Assembly: GCA_037013495.1 (NCBI GenBank)
Contig: CM072801.1
Location: 105,717,816 to 105,781,815, forward strand
Reading direction: 5' to 3'
Source of the DNA: Hippophae tibetana
Lineage: Eukaryota; Streptophyta; Magnoliopsida; Rosales; Elaeagnaceae
Length of the DNA stretch: 64,000 nucleotides
Of this stretch, positions 1 through 12,740 are shown in pieces. A program made the position numbers and the translations under genes. The notes beneath the pieces are model-generated. The model did no database searches and was not told where the DNA came from. It saw nothing but the letters and a program-made list of their open reading frames with translations. The first letter of the stretch is position 1. Each line of letters starts with the position of its first letter.

Positions 1-1440
1 GAGTCGGAAAGTAGTGTAAGTGATGGAATTTGGGTTCTAAAAAGTGGGAACTGAACTATTTTTTACTTTATGTTTTTGCAAATTGAAATAAGTTTAGATT
101 TGATATTTTATAATAGTCGTTTTGATGTATGACTTAAAAGTTATTACAGTTTAAAGTTGGAACCTCAATACATAATTTCTTTTTTTTAAATTACGAATTC
201 CAGAAATTTTGTTGTTTTTTATTCAGGATCAAAGATTGGTTGAACGCATAAAACAAAGAAAAGGAAAATGATACAGTGAATTAAAAGAAAAGTACGAAAT
301 GAAATGCAAATAACAAAATTATGACAACAAAATTAAAAGAAAACAAAAGACTTGTAGAAATATTTGTTTCTTTAATTGTGATTTGGACCAAAAGAATGCA
401 AAAAACAATAAAATGGAAACGTTTAGTAAATCTAAACTTCAAAAAATAGATATATTAAGAGAGATATACTATATTGGGCGACCAAGGCTATGATACCAAA
501 TGATACAGATCTTTTATACGGACCATTTTGGAAACCATGAACTCAAAGGAATGAGAAAGATTGAATTGCTAAGAACATGGTTAATATAATCAAATTTGAA
601 CAATTAAGAACACGATTAGAAAACCACGCAAAAATGTGTGACCAAACTATTAGAGTCGGAAAGTAGTGTAAGCGATGGAATTTGGGTTCTAAAAAGTGGA
701 CAACTGAACTATTTTTTACTTTATGTTTTTGCAAATTGTAATAAGTTTAGATTTGATATTTTATAATAGTCGTTTTGATGTATGACTTAAAAGTTATATC
801 AGTTTAAAGTTGGAACCTCAATACATAATTTCTTTTTTTTAAATTACGAACTCTAGAAATTTTTTTGTTTTTTATTCAAGATCAAAGATTGGTTGAACGC
901 CGAAAACAAAGAACATGAAAATGATACAGCGAATTAAAAGAAAAGTACGAAATGAAATGCAAATAACAAAATTATGACAACAAAATTAAAAGAAAACAAA
1001 AGACTTGGAGAAATATTTGTTTCTTTAATTGTGATTTGGACCAAAAGAATTCAAAAAACAGTAAAATGGAAACGTTTAGTAAATCCAAAATTCAAAAAAT
1101 AGATATATTAAGAGAGATATACTATTTTGGACAACCAAGGCTACGATACCAAATGATATGGATCTTTTATGCCGACCATTTTGGAAACCATGAACTCAAA
1201 GGAATGAGAAAGATTGAATTGCTAAGAACATGGTTAATATAACCAAATTTGAACAATTAAGAACACGATTAGAAAACCACGCAAAAATGTGAGACCAAAC
1301 TATTAGAGTCGGAAAGTAGTGTAAGTGATGGAATTTGGGTTCTAAAAAGTGGGCAACTGAACTATTTTTTACTTTATGTTTTTGCAAATTGAAATAAGTT
1401 TAGATTTGATATTTTATAATAGTCGTTTTGATGTATGACT
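1..1440. repeat. Satellite segment duplicated at 5223-6662 (octamer spacing)
   Basis: This stretch of just over two monomers is nearly identical to 5223-6662, offset 5222 bp (eight monomers). Shared private variants include the one-base-shorter GTGGGAACTGAAC near 46 and 5268, ATATTGGGCGACCAAGGCTATG near 472 and 5694, and AATTCAAAAAACAGTAAAA near 1048 and 6270. The match ends near 1440, where this copy has TTATAAACG and the other TTATTACAG. This is a block copied by unequal exchange or conversion. It extends off the left edge, so its full length is unknown. Confidence 0.85.
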
Positions 1441-2699
1441 TAAAAGTTATAAACGTTTAAAGTTGGAACCTCAATACATAATTTTGTTTTTTTTAAATTA
1501 CGAACTCCAGAAATTTTGTTGTTTTTTTATTCAGGATCAAAGATTGGTTGAACGCCGAAAACAAAGAACAGGAAAATGATACAGCGAATTAAAAGAAAAG
1601 TACGAAATGAAATGCAAATAACAAATTTATGACAACAAAATTAAAAGAAAACAAAAGACTTGTAGAAATATTTGTTTCTTTAATTGTGATTTGAACCAAA
1701 AGAATGCAAAAAACAATAAAATGGAAACGTTTAGTAAATCCAAAATTCAAAAAATAGATATATTAAGAGAGATATACTATTTTGGACAACCAAGGCTACG
1801 ATACCAAATGATATGGATCTTTTATGCCGACCATTTTGGAAACCATGAACTCAAAGGAATGAGAAAGATTGAATTGCTAAGAACATGGTTAATATAATCA
1901 AATTTGAACAATTAAGAACACGATTAGAAAACCACGCAAAAATGTGTGACCAAACTATTAGAGTCGGAAAGTAGTGTAAGCGATGGAATTTGGGTTCTAA
2001 AAAGTGGACAACTGAACTATTTTTTACTTTATGTTTTTGCAAATTGTAATAAGTTTAGATTTGATATTTTATAATAGTCGTTTTGATGTATGACTTAAAA
2101 GTTATAACAGTTTAGAGTTGGAACCTCAATTCATAATTTTTTTTTTAAATTACGAACTCTAGAAATTTGGTTGTTTTTTATTCATGATCAAAGATTGGTT
2201 GAACGCCGAAAACAAAGAACAGGAAAATGATACAGCGAATTAAAAGAAAAGTACGAAATGAAATGCAAATAACAAATTTATGACAACAAAATTAAAAGAA
2301 AACAAAAGACTTGTAGAAATATTTGTTTCTTTAATTGTGATTTGAACCAAAAGAATGCAAAAAACAATAAAATGGAAACGTTTAGTAAATCCAAAATTCA
2401 AAAAATAGATATATTAAGAGAGATATACTATTTTGGACAACCAAGGCTACGATACCAAATGATACGGATCTTTTATGCCGACCATTTTGGAAACCTTGAA
2501 CTCAAAGGAATGAGAAAGATTGAATTGCTAAGAACATGGTTCATATAATCAAATTTGAACAATTAAGAACACGATTAGAAAACCACGCAAAAATGTGAGA
2601 CCAAACTATTAGAGTCGGAAAGTAGTGTAAGCGATGGAATTTGGGTTCTAAAAAGTGGACAACTGAACTATTTTTTACTTTATGTTTTTGCAAATTGAA

Positions 2700-5230
2700 A
2701 TAAGTTTAGATTTGATATTTTATAATAGTTGTTTTGATGTATGACTTCAAAGTTATAACAGTTTAAAGTTGGAACCTCAATACATAATTTCTTTTTTTTA
2801 AATTACGAACTCCAGAAATTTTGTTGTTTTTTATTCAGGATCAAAGATTGGTTGAACGCCGAAAACAAAGAAAAGGAAAATAATATAATGAATTAAAAGA
2901 AAGGTACGAAATGAAATGCAAATAAGAAAATTATGACAACAAAATCTAAAGAAAACAAAAGACTTGTAGAAATATTTGTTTCTTTAATTGTGATTTGGAC
3001 CAAAAGAATGCAAAAAACAATAAAATGGAAACGTTTAGTAAATCCAAAATTCAAAAAATAGATATATTAAGAGAGATATACTATTTTGGACAACCAAGGC
3101 TACGATACCAAATGATACAGATCTTTTATGCCGACCATTTTGGAAACCATGAACTCAAAGGAATGAGAAAGATTGAATTGCTAAGAACATGGTTCATATA
3201 ATCAAATTTGAACAATTAAGAACACGATTAGAAAACCACGCAAAAATGTGAGACCAAACTATTAGAGTCGGAAAGTAGTGTAAGTGATGGAATTTGGGTT
3301 CTAAAAAGTGGACAACTGAACTATTTTTTACTTTATGTTTTTGCAAATTGAAATAAGTTTAGATTTGATATTTTATAATAGTCGTTTTGATGTATGACTT
3401 AAAAGTTATTACAGTTTAAAGTTGGAACCTCAATACATAATTTCTTTTTTTTAAATTACGAACTCCAGAAATTTTGTTGTTTTTTATTCAGGATCAAAGA
3501 TTGGTTGAACGCCGAAAACAAAGAAAAGGAAAATAATATAATGAATTAAAAGAAAGGTACGAAATGAAATGCAAATAAGAAAATTATAACAACAAAATCT
3601 AAAGAAAACAAAAGACTTGTAGAAATATTTGTTTCTTTAATTGTGATTTGGACCAAAAGAATGCAAAAAACAATAAAATGGAAACGTTTAGTAAATCCAA
3701 AATTCAAAAAATAGATATATTAAGAGAGATATACTATTTTGGACAACCAAGGCTACGATACCAAATGATACAGATCTTTTATGCCGACCATTTGGGAAAC
3801 CATGAACTCAAAGGAATGAGAAAGATTGAATTGCTAAGAACATGGTTCATATAATCAAATTTGAACAATTAAGAACACGATTAGAAAACCACGCAAAAAT
3901 GTGAGACCAAACTATTAGAGTCGGAAAGTAGTGTAAGGGATGGAATTTGGGTTCAAAAAAGTGGAGAACTGAACTATTTTTTACTTTATGTTTTTGCAAA
4001 TTGAAATAAGTTTAGATTTGATATTTTATAATAGTTGTTTTGATGTATGACTTAAAAGTTATAACAGTTTAAAGTTGGAACCTCAATACATAATTTCTTT
4101 TTTTTAAATTACGAACTCCAGAAATTTTGTTGTTTTTTATTCAGGATCAAAGATTGGTTGAACGCAGAAAACAAAGAAAAGGAAAATAATATAATGAATT
4201 AAAAGAAAGGTACGAAATGAAATGCAAATAAGAAAATTATGACAACAAAATCTAAAGAAAACAAAAGACTTGTAGAAATATTTGTTTCTTTAATTGTGAT
4301 TTGGACCAAAAGAATGCAAAAAACAATAAAATGGAAACGTTTAGTAAATCCAAAATTCAAAAAATAGATATATTAAGAGAGATATACTATTTTGGACAAC
4401 CAAGGCTACGATACCAAATGATACAGATCTTTTATGCCGACCATTTTGGAAACCATGAACTCAAAGGAATGAGAAAGATTGAATTGCTAAGAACATGGTT
4501 CATATAATCAAATTTGAACAATTAAGAACACGATTAGAAAACCACGCAAAAATGTGAGACCAAACTATTAGAGTCGGAAAGTAGTGTAAGTGATGGAATT
4601 TGGGTTCTAAAAAGTGGACAACTGAACTATTTTTTACTTTATGTTTTTGCAAATTGAAATAAGTTTAGATTTGATATTTTATAATAGTCGTTTTGATGTA
4701 TGACATAAAAGTTATTACAGTTTAAAGTTGGAACCTCAATACATAATTTCTTTTTTTTAAATTACGAACTCCAGAAATTTTGTTGTTTTTTATTCAGGAT
4801 CAAAGATTGGTTGAACGCCGAAAACAAAGAAAAGGAAAATAATATAATGAATTAAAAGAAAGGTACGAAATGAAATGCAAATAAGAAAATTATGACAACA
4901 AAATCTAAAGAAAACAAAAGACTTGTAGAAATATTTGTTTCTTTAATTGTGATTTGGACCAAAAGAATGCAAAAAACAATAAAATGGAAACGTTTATAAA
5001 TCCAAAATTCAAAAAATAGATATATTAAGAGAGATATACTATTTTGGACAACCAAGGCTACGATACCAAATGATACAGATCTTTTATGCCGACCATTTTG
5101 GAAACCATGAACTCAAAGGAATGAGAAAGATTGAATTGCTAAGAACATAGTTCATATAATCAAATTTGAACAATTAAGAACACGATTAGAAAACCACGCA
5201 AAAATGTGAGACCAAACTATTAGAGTCGGA
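2700..5230. repeat. Run of four near-identical 653-bp monomers
   Basis: Four consecutive copies share the private variant AGGAAAATAATATAATG, absent from the other monomers of this left block, at about 2874, 3527, 4180 and 4833. They differ only at scattered bases. The fourth copy lost one base (GTTTATAAATCC near 4993), closing the + frame that is open in the other three. The pattern indicates recent monomer-by-monomer amplification, in contrast to the dimeric block further right. Confidence 0.8.
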
Positions 5231-6662
5231 AAGTAGTGTAAGTGATGGAATTTGGGTTCTAAAAAGTGGGAACTGAACTATTTTTTACTTTATGTTTTTG
5301 CAAATTGAAATAAGTTTAGATTTGATATTTTATAATAGTCGTTTTGATGTATGACTTAAAAGTTATTACAGTTTAAAGTTGGAACCTCAATACATAATTT
5401 CTTTTTTTTAAATTACGAATTCCAGAAATTTTGTTGTTTTTTATTCAGGATCAAAGATTGGTTGAACGCGGAAAACAAAGAAAAGGAAAATGATACAGCG
5501 AATTAAAAGAAAAGTACGAAATGAAATGCAAATAACAAAATTATGACAACAAAATTAAAAGAAAACAAAAGACTTGTAGAAATATTTGTTTCTTTAATTG
5601 TGATTTGGACCAAAAGAATGCAAAAAACAATAAAATGGAAACGTTTAGTAAATCTAAACTTCAAAAAATAGATATATTAAGAGAGATATACTATATTGGG
5701 CGACCAAGGCTATGATACCAAATGATACAGATCTTTTATACGGACCATTTTGGAAACCATGAACTCAAAGGAATGAGAAAGATTGAATTGCTAAGAACAT
5801 GGTTAATATAATCAAATTTGAACAATTAAGAACACGATTAGAAAACCACGCAAAAATGTGTGACCAAACTATTAGAGTCGGAAAGTAGTGTAAGCGATGG
5901 AATTTGGGTTCTAAAAAGTGGACAACTGAACTATTTTTTACTTTATGTTTTTGCAAATTGTAATAAGTTTAGATTTGATATTTTATAATAGTCGTTTTGA
6001 TGTATGACTTAAAAGTTATATCAGTTTAAAGTTGGAACCTCAATACATAATTTCTTTTTTTTAAATTTGGAACTCTAGAAATTTTTTTGTTTTTTATTCA
6101 AGATCAAAGATTGGTTGAACGCCGAAAACAAAGAACATGAAAATGATACAGCGAATTAAAAGAAAAGTACGAAATGAAATGCAAATAACAAAATTATGAC
6201 AACAAAATTAAAAGAAAACAAAAGACTTGGAGAAATATTTGTTTCTTTAATTGTGATTTGGACCAAAAGAATTCAAAAAACAGTAAAATGGAAACGTTTA
6301 GTAAATCCAAAATTCAAAAAATAGATATATTAAGAGAGATATACTATTTTGGACAACCAAGGCTACGATACCAAATGATATGGATCTTTTATGCCGACCA
6401 TTTTGGAAACCATGAACTCAAAGGAATGAGAAAGATTGAATTGCTAAGAACATGGTTAATATAACCAAATTTGAACAATTAAGAACACGATTAGAAAACC
6501 ACGCAAAAATGTGAGACCAAACTATTAGAGTCGGAAAGTAGTGTAAGTGATGGAATTTGGGTTCTAAAAAGTGGGCAACTGAACTATTTTTTACTTTATG
6601 TTTTTGCAAATTGAAATAAGTTTAGATTTGATATTTTATAATAGTCGTTTTGATGTATGACT
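5223..6662. repeat. Second copy of the 1-1440 satellite segment
   Basis: Near-identical to the start of the window at a 5222-bp offset. A few private differences exist, for example GAACGCGGAAAAC here versus GAACGCATAAAAC in the first copy, and AAATTTGGAAC here versus AAATTACGAAC. Right of about 6660 the sequence passes into the dimeric block. Confidence 0.8.
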
Positions 6663-9600
6663 TAAAAGTTATTACAGTTTAAAGTTGGAACCTCAATACA
6701 TAATTTCTTTTTTTTAAATTACGAATTCCAGAAATTTTGTTGTTTTTTATTCAGGATCAAAGATTGGTTGAACGCGGAAAACAAAGAAAAGGAAAATGAT
6801 ACAGCGAATTAAAAGAAAAGTACGAAATGAAATGCAAATAACAAAATTATGACAACAAAATTAAAAGAAAACAAAAGACTTGTAGAAATATTTGTTTCTT
6901 TAATTGTGATTTGGACCAAAAGAATGCAAAAAACAATAAAATGGAAACGTTTAGTAAATCTAAACTTCAAAAAATAGATATATTAAGAGAGATATACTAT
7001 TTTGGGCAACCAAGGCTACGATACCAAATGATACAGATCTTTTATACGGACCATTTTGGAAACCATGAACTCAAAGGAATGAGAAAGATTGAATTGCTAA
7101 GAACATGGTTAATATAATCAAATTTGAACAATTAAGAACACGATTAGAAAACCACGCAAAAATGTGTGACCAAACTATTAGAGTCGGAAAGTAGTGTAAG
7201 CGATGGAATTTGGGTTCTAAAAAGTGGACAACTGAACTATTTTTTACTTTATGTTTTTGCAAATTGTAATAAGTTTAGATTTGATATTTTATAATAGTCG
7301 TTTTGATGTATGACTTAAAAGTTATAACAGTTTAAAGTTGGAACCTCAATACATAATTTCTTTTTTTTAAATTACGAACTCTAGAAATTTTTTTGTTTTT
7401 TATTCAAGATCAAAGATTGGTTGAACGCCGAAAACAAAGAACATGAAAATGATACAGCGAATTAAAAGAAAAGTACGAAATGAAATGCAAATAACAAAAT
7501 TATGACAACAAAATTAAAAGAAAACAAAAGACTTGTAGAAATATTTGTTTCTTTAATTGTGATTTGGACCAAAAGAATTCAAAAAACAATAAAATGGAAA
7601 CGTTTAGTAAATCCAAAATTCAAAAAATAGATATATTAAGAGAGATATACTATTTTGGACAACCAAGGCTACGATACCAAATGATATGGATCTTTTATGC
7701 CGACTATTTTGGAAACCATGAACTCAAAGGAATGAGAAAGATTGAATTGCTAAGAACATGGTTAATATAACCAAATTTGAACAATTAAGAACACGATTAG
7801 AAAACCACGCAAAAATGTGAGACCAAACTATTAGAGTCGGAAAGTAGTGTAAGTGATGGAATTTGGGTTCTAAAAAGTGGGAACTGAACTATTTTTTACT
7901 TTATGTTTTTGCAAATTGAAATAAGTTTAGATTTGATATTTTATAATAGTCGTTTTGATGTATGACTTAAAAGTTATTACAGTTTAAAGTTGGAACCTCA
8001 ATACATAATTTCTTTTTTTTAAATTACGAATTCCAGAAATTTTGTTGTTTTTTATTCAGGATCAAAGATTGGATGAACGCGGAAAACAAAGAAAAGGAAA
8101 ATGATACAGCGAATTAAAAGAAAAGTACGAAATGAAATGCAAATAACAAAATTATGACAACAAAATTAAAAGAAAACAAAAGACTTGTAGAAATATTTGT
8201 TTCTTTAATTGTGATTTGGACCAAAAGAATGCAAAAAACAATAAAATGGAAACGTTTAGTAAATCTAAACTTCAAAAAATAGATATATTAAGAGAGATAT
8301 ACTATTTTGGGCAACCAAGGCTACGATACCAAATGATACAGATCTTTTATACGGACCATTTTGGAAACCATGAACTCAAAGGAATGAGAAAGATTGAATT
8401 GCTAAGAACATGGTTAATATAATCAAATTTGAACAATTAAGAACACGATTAGAAAACCACGCAAAAATGTGTGACCAAACTATTAGAGTCGGAAAGTAGT
8501 GTAAGCGATGGAATTTGGGTTCTAAAAAGTGGACAACTGAACTATTTTTTACTTTATGTTTTTGCAAATTGTAATAAGTTTAGATTTGATATTTTATAAT
8601 AGTCGTTTTGATGTATGACTTAAAAGTTATAACAGTTTAAAGTTGGAACCTCAATACATAATTTCTTTTTTTTAAATTACGAACTCTAGAAATTTTTTTG
8701 TTTTTTATTCAAGATCAAAAATTGGTTGAACGCCGAAAACAAAGAACATGAAAATGATACAGCGAATTAAAAGAAAAGTACGAAATGAAATGCAAATAAC
8801 AAAATTATGACAACAAAATTAAAAGAAAACAAAAGACTTGTAGAAATATTTGTTTCTTTAATTGTGATTTGGACCAAAAGAATTCAAAAAACAATAAAAT
8901 GGAAACGTTTAGTAAATCCAAAATTCAAAAAATAGATATATTAAGAGAGATATACTATTTTGGACAACCAAGGCTACGATACCAAATGATATGGATCTTT
9001 TATGCCGACCATTTTGGAAACCATGAACTCAAAGGAATGAGAAAGATTGAATTGCTAAGAACATGGTTAATATAACCAAATTTGAACAATTAAGAACACG
9101 ATTAGAAAACCACGCAAAAATGTGAGACCAAACTATTAGAGTCGGAAAGTAGTGTAAGTGATGGAATTTGGGTTCTAAAAAGTGGGCAACTGAACTATTT
9201 TTTACTTTATGTTTTTGCAAATTGAAATAAGTTTAGATTTGATATTTTATAATAGTCGTTTTGATGTATGACTTAAAAGTTATTACAGTTTAAAGTTGGA
9301 ACCTCAATACATAATTTCTTTTTTTTAAATTACGAATTCCAGAAATTTTGTTGTTTTTTATTCAGGATCAAAGATTGGTTGAACGCGGAAAACAAAGAAA
9401 AGGAAAATGATACAGCGAATTAAAAGAAAAGTACGAAATGAAATGCAAATAACAAAATTATGACAACAAAATTAAAAGAAAACAAAAGACTTGTAGAAAT
9501 ATTTGTTTCTTTAATTGTGATTTGGACCAAAAGAATGCAAAAAACAATAAAATGGAAACGTTTAGTAAATCTAAACTTCAAAAAATAGATATATTAAGAG

Positions 9601-10620
9601 AGATATACTATTTTGGGCAACCAAGGCTACGATACCAAATGATACAGATCTTTTATACGGACCATTTTGGAAACCATGAACTCAAAGGAATGAGAAAGAT
9701 TGAATTGCTAAGAACATGGTTAATATAATCAAATTTGAACAATTAAGAACACGATTAGAAAACCACGCAAAAATGTGTGACCAAACTATTAGAGTCGGAA
9801 AGTAGTGTAAGCGATGGAATTTGGGTTCTAAAAAGTGGACAACTGAACTATTTTTTACTTTATGTTTTTGCAAATTGTAATAAGTTTAGATTTGATATTT
9901 TATAATAGTCGTTTTGATGTATGACTTAAAAGTTATAACAGTTTAAAGTTGGAACCTCAATACATAATTTCTTTTTTTTAAATTACGAACTCTAGAAATT
10001 TTTTTGTTTTTTATTCAAGATCAAAAATTGGTTGAACGCCGAAAACAAAGAACATGAAAATGATACAGCGAATTAAAAGAAAAGTACGAAATGAAATGCA
10101 AATAACAAAATTATGACAACAAAATTAAAAGAAAACAAAAGACTTGTAGAAATATTTGTTTCTTTAATTGTGATTTGGACCAAAAGAATTCAAAAAACAA
10201 TAAAATGGAAACGTTTAGTAAATCCAAAATTCAAAAAATAGATATATTAAGAGAGATATACTATTTTGGACAACCAAGGCTACGATACCAAATGATATGG
10301 ATCTTTTATGCCGACCATTTTGGAAACCATGAACTCAAAGGAATGAGAAAGATTGAATTGCTAAGAACATGGTTAATATAACCAAATTTGAACAATTAAG
10401 AACACGATTAGAAAACCACGCAAAAATGTGAGACCAAACTATTAGAGTCGGAAAGTAGTGTAAGTGATGGAATTTGGGTTCTAAAAAGTGGGCAACTGAA
10501 CTATTTTTTACTTTATGTTTTTGCAAATTGAAATAAGTTTAGATTTGATATTTTATAATAGTCGTTTTGATGTATGACTTAAAAGTTATTACAGTTTAAA
10601 GTTGGAACCTCAATACATAA
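6663..10620. repeat. Dimeric higher-order repeat, ~1306 bp unit, about three copies
   Basis: Two monomer types alternate. Type 1 (about 6911, 8216, 9522) has TCTAAACTTCAAAAAATAG and TTTTATACGGACC. Type 2 (about 7564, 8869, 10175) has AAAAGAATTCAAAAAACAATA, GATATGGATC and CGAAAACAAAGAACATG. Equivalent points are 1305-1306 bp apart. The copies are nearly identical, with occasional private changes such as CCGACTATTTTGG near 7700. The next monomer (10828) departs from the pattern and is the one hit by the retrotransposon. Confidence 0.85.
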
Positions 10621-11226
10621 TTTCTTTTTTTTAAATTACGAATTCCAGAAATTTTGTTGTTTTTTATTCAGGATCAAAGATTGGTTGAACGCGGAAAACA
10701 AAGAAAAGGAAAATGATACAGCGAATTAAAAGAAAAGTACGAAATGAAATGCAAATAACAAAATTATGACAACAAAATTAAAAGAAAACAAAAGACTTGT
10801 AGAAATATTTGTTTCTTTAATTGTGATTTGGTCCAAAAGAATGCAAAAAACAATAAAATGGAAACGTTTAGTAAATCCAAAATTCAAAAAATAGATATAT
10901 TAAGAGAGATATACTATTTTGGACAACCAAGGCTACGATACCAAATGATACGGATCTTTTATGCCGACCATTTTGGAAACCATGAACTCAAAAAAATGAG
11001 AAAGATTGAATTGTTAAGAACATGGATAATATAACCAAATTTGAACAATTAAGAACACGATTAGAAAACCACGCAAAAATGTGAGACCGAACTATTAGAG
11101 TCGGAAAGTAGTGTAAGCGATGGAATTTGGGTTCTAAAAAGTGGACAACTGAACTATTTTTTACTTTATGTTTTTGCAAATTGTAATAAGTTTAGATTTG
11201 ATATTTTATAATAGTCGTTTTGATGT

Positions 11227-11231
11227 ATGAC
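11227..11231. repeat. Target site duplication, left copy (ATGAC)
   Basis: The five bases ATGAC directly before the LTR terminus TGATGAACG are repeated directly after the other LTR terminus at 24377-24381. In uninterrupted monomers the site reads GATGTATGACTTAAAAG, containing ATGAC once, which is the expected pre-insertion sequence. Five bases is the usual integrase stagger for Ty3/gypsy elements. Confidence 0.97.
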
Positions 11232-12697
11232 TGATGAACGAAAACCGGCATCGCCGATCTTCACAAATACTTTGGTTTTAATATTTATAAAACTCTCGCA
11301 AGTGCACGAATCATTTCGAAGAAAATGATAAGTATACTCCCAAGGTCGATCTAAGGAAGGAATGTATGTGGTTTTTAATTTATTATTCAAACTTTTAAAA
11401 ACGAAATTAAATCCTAAACATCCTGTCACGATAGTTTGGTTTTTGTGTTCCTAATCTAATAACATAAAATAAACATATATACAGATTAATTAAATATAAT
11501 CTAATAACATAAAAATAAACATAGATACAAATTCAATAAATAATTATCTAAAAATAAACATATATACGGATTCAATAAATATTCATGCAAATTTTTATCA
11601 TTTATATTAGCGGAGTATTTATGGATGTAATAACTAAATTAATTATGCTTGCTCATATTAACTAGGTTATTAAAGATATAAATTGATATTTTATTGATTC
11701 TCTCTTTTTTATATAAATACCACCTTTGGTGGGGTTAGATATTCTTTGTTAACTAAACAAATCAATTAACACCTATGGGTGGGGTTGATAACTAATATGC
11801 TTAATTAAATTAATTCCTTTTTCTAAGAGATTGAAAATGAACCATTTAAATGCCACCTTTGGTGGGGTTAGACAATTTAAACATTATTCAAGGTGTCCAA
11901 ATTAAACTTAAGAATTTAATTATCCGAGTACTAACTTTCAAGTTTTAAAACCACTATTGAAAACATGTTGTCAATACATTTTCACATAATAATTCTTATA
12001 AAAACTTTTGAAATAGAGTTTCACTATAACTACCGGGAGATTGTACCAACAAATAAAAGAGGACTACTCTAAATTAGACCGGATAACTAAACCTTAAAAT
12101 CTAATTTTCGGGTTTAAGTTTGTAATGAAAAATAATATATTTCTCTCTAACATTCTTAATATAAAATCTTGAATAAAAACAAAATCAATTCATTTTAAAG
12201 ATTTTTACCTATTTAATATTTCGCAAGCATAACAACGTCGTTATTACATCATTTTTACTAAACAGCTAGCATAGTTAAATTTAACCACAGACAAGTTGAA
12301 TATAACATGTAAGAATAAAGCATAAAAATAACTGTAAAGCACAGTACCGGGTATGAACAGTGCCGAGTCTACACAGTACGCGCGGATGAACAGTACGCGA
12401 TTTTCGTCTTTTTGACATTTTTGACCTTTTCGACCCATTTTGTCCAATTTTTCCATGTTTGTTGACCTTTTCCCACTTATTTATTAATATATTTGTGATG
12501 TATTGCTTCAAGTATTCCTGTTTGAGTCTTTAAATTGCGTTTTTAAGCCAAAATACCTGAAAAACAATAAAAATACCCGTGATTCCGAAAAAGACAAATG
12601 TATATAAATATATGATAAAACATATAAATATATGTATTTTTAATCAATTAATGTGCATAAAATCATTGTTATTTTAGTGCTTTTTGAGCACTCATCA
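11232..12697 (-). repeat. 3' LTR (left LTR), promoter-deleted, 1466 bp
   Basis: Aligned to the other LTR without gaps except two deletions here. One is 414 bp at the 12339/12340 junction (missing 23545-23958 of the partner, with a one-base G overlap at the join). The other is 60 bp at 12395/12396 (missing 24016-24075). The first removes the TATA box, the TGACGTCA dyad and the likely transcription start, so this LTR lacks U3 promoter sequence and part of R. I count 13 substitutions in the 1466 shared bases. Termini TGATGA and TCATCA are intact. Confidence 0.96.
11720..11872. repeat. Three copies of a CACCTTTGGTGGGGTTAG motif inside the LTR
   Basis: Copies start at about 11720, 11769 and 11853 (spacing about 50 and 84 bp). 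Two contain the perfect small dyad CCACC-TTT-GGTGG; the middle copy reads ACACCTATGGGTGGGGTTG. The right LTR has the same three at about 22925, 22974 and 23058, but copies 1 and 3 there each carry a substitution breaking the outermost base pair. The motif lies between the likely transcription start and the LTR end, so it would be transcribed. Function unknown. Confidence 0.65.
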
Positions 12698-12710
12698 CAA
12701 CCCCCAACCA
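12698..12710 (-). other. Polypurine tract (PPT) beside the 3' LTR
   Basis: The minus strand reads TGGTTGGGGGTTG immediately before the LTR start TGATGAG. Position and purine content are as expected for the plus-strand DNA primer of an LTR retrotransposon. It is unusually T-interrupted, which I recall as common in Athila and Tat type elements. Confidence 0.88.
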
Positions 12711-12740
12711 GCTTCTTGCTAGTCCCTTAGCAAGAGAAGC
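12711..12740 (-). other. Hairpin directly upstream of the PPT
   Basis: The + strand arms GCTTC-TTGCTA and TAGCAA-GA-GAAGC form an 11-bp stem with a 2-base bulge and a 6-base loop (GTCCCT). It abuts the polypurine tract. A related arrangement (hairpin with TCCT loop next to a C-rich PPT-like run) occurs at 14274-14311, so the association does not look accidental. A role in RNA structure or plus-strand priming is inference. Confidence 0.7.

Larger units (their letters stand above)
1..11231. repeat. Left block of ~653-bp tandem satellite array
   Basis: About 17 head-to-tail monomers with a period of 651-655 bp (most often 653), continuing past the left edge of the window. Recognisable landmarks recur once per monomer: a T-run followed by AAATTACGAA, TTTTTATTCAGGATCAAAG, GTGATTTGGACCAAAAG, ACCAAATGATACGGATC and GAGTCGGAAAGTAGTGTAAG. 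The sequence is very AT-rich. Each monomer carries a 68-codon frame on + and an overlapping 63-codon frame on -, but both open with TTG, not ATG. Many copies carry indels or stops in them, so they are by-products of a homogenised repeat. No host gene is seen in this block. Confidence 0.97.

Noticed and set aside
1036-1242. Repeated 68-codon + frame and overlapping 63-codon - frame in nearly every satellite monomer
   Set aside because: The start is TTG in each case, both strands are open in the same DNA, and copies are closed by single-base indels with no pattern of protein conservation. Their recurrence is explained by monomer homogenisation.
11166-11429. Open frame crossing the satellite/LTR junction, with a relative at 22356-22634
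   Set aside because: It starts with GTG, lies in LTR sequence and is open only because the two LTRs are nearly identical; no recognisable domain.
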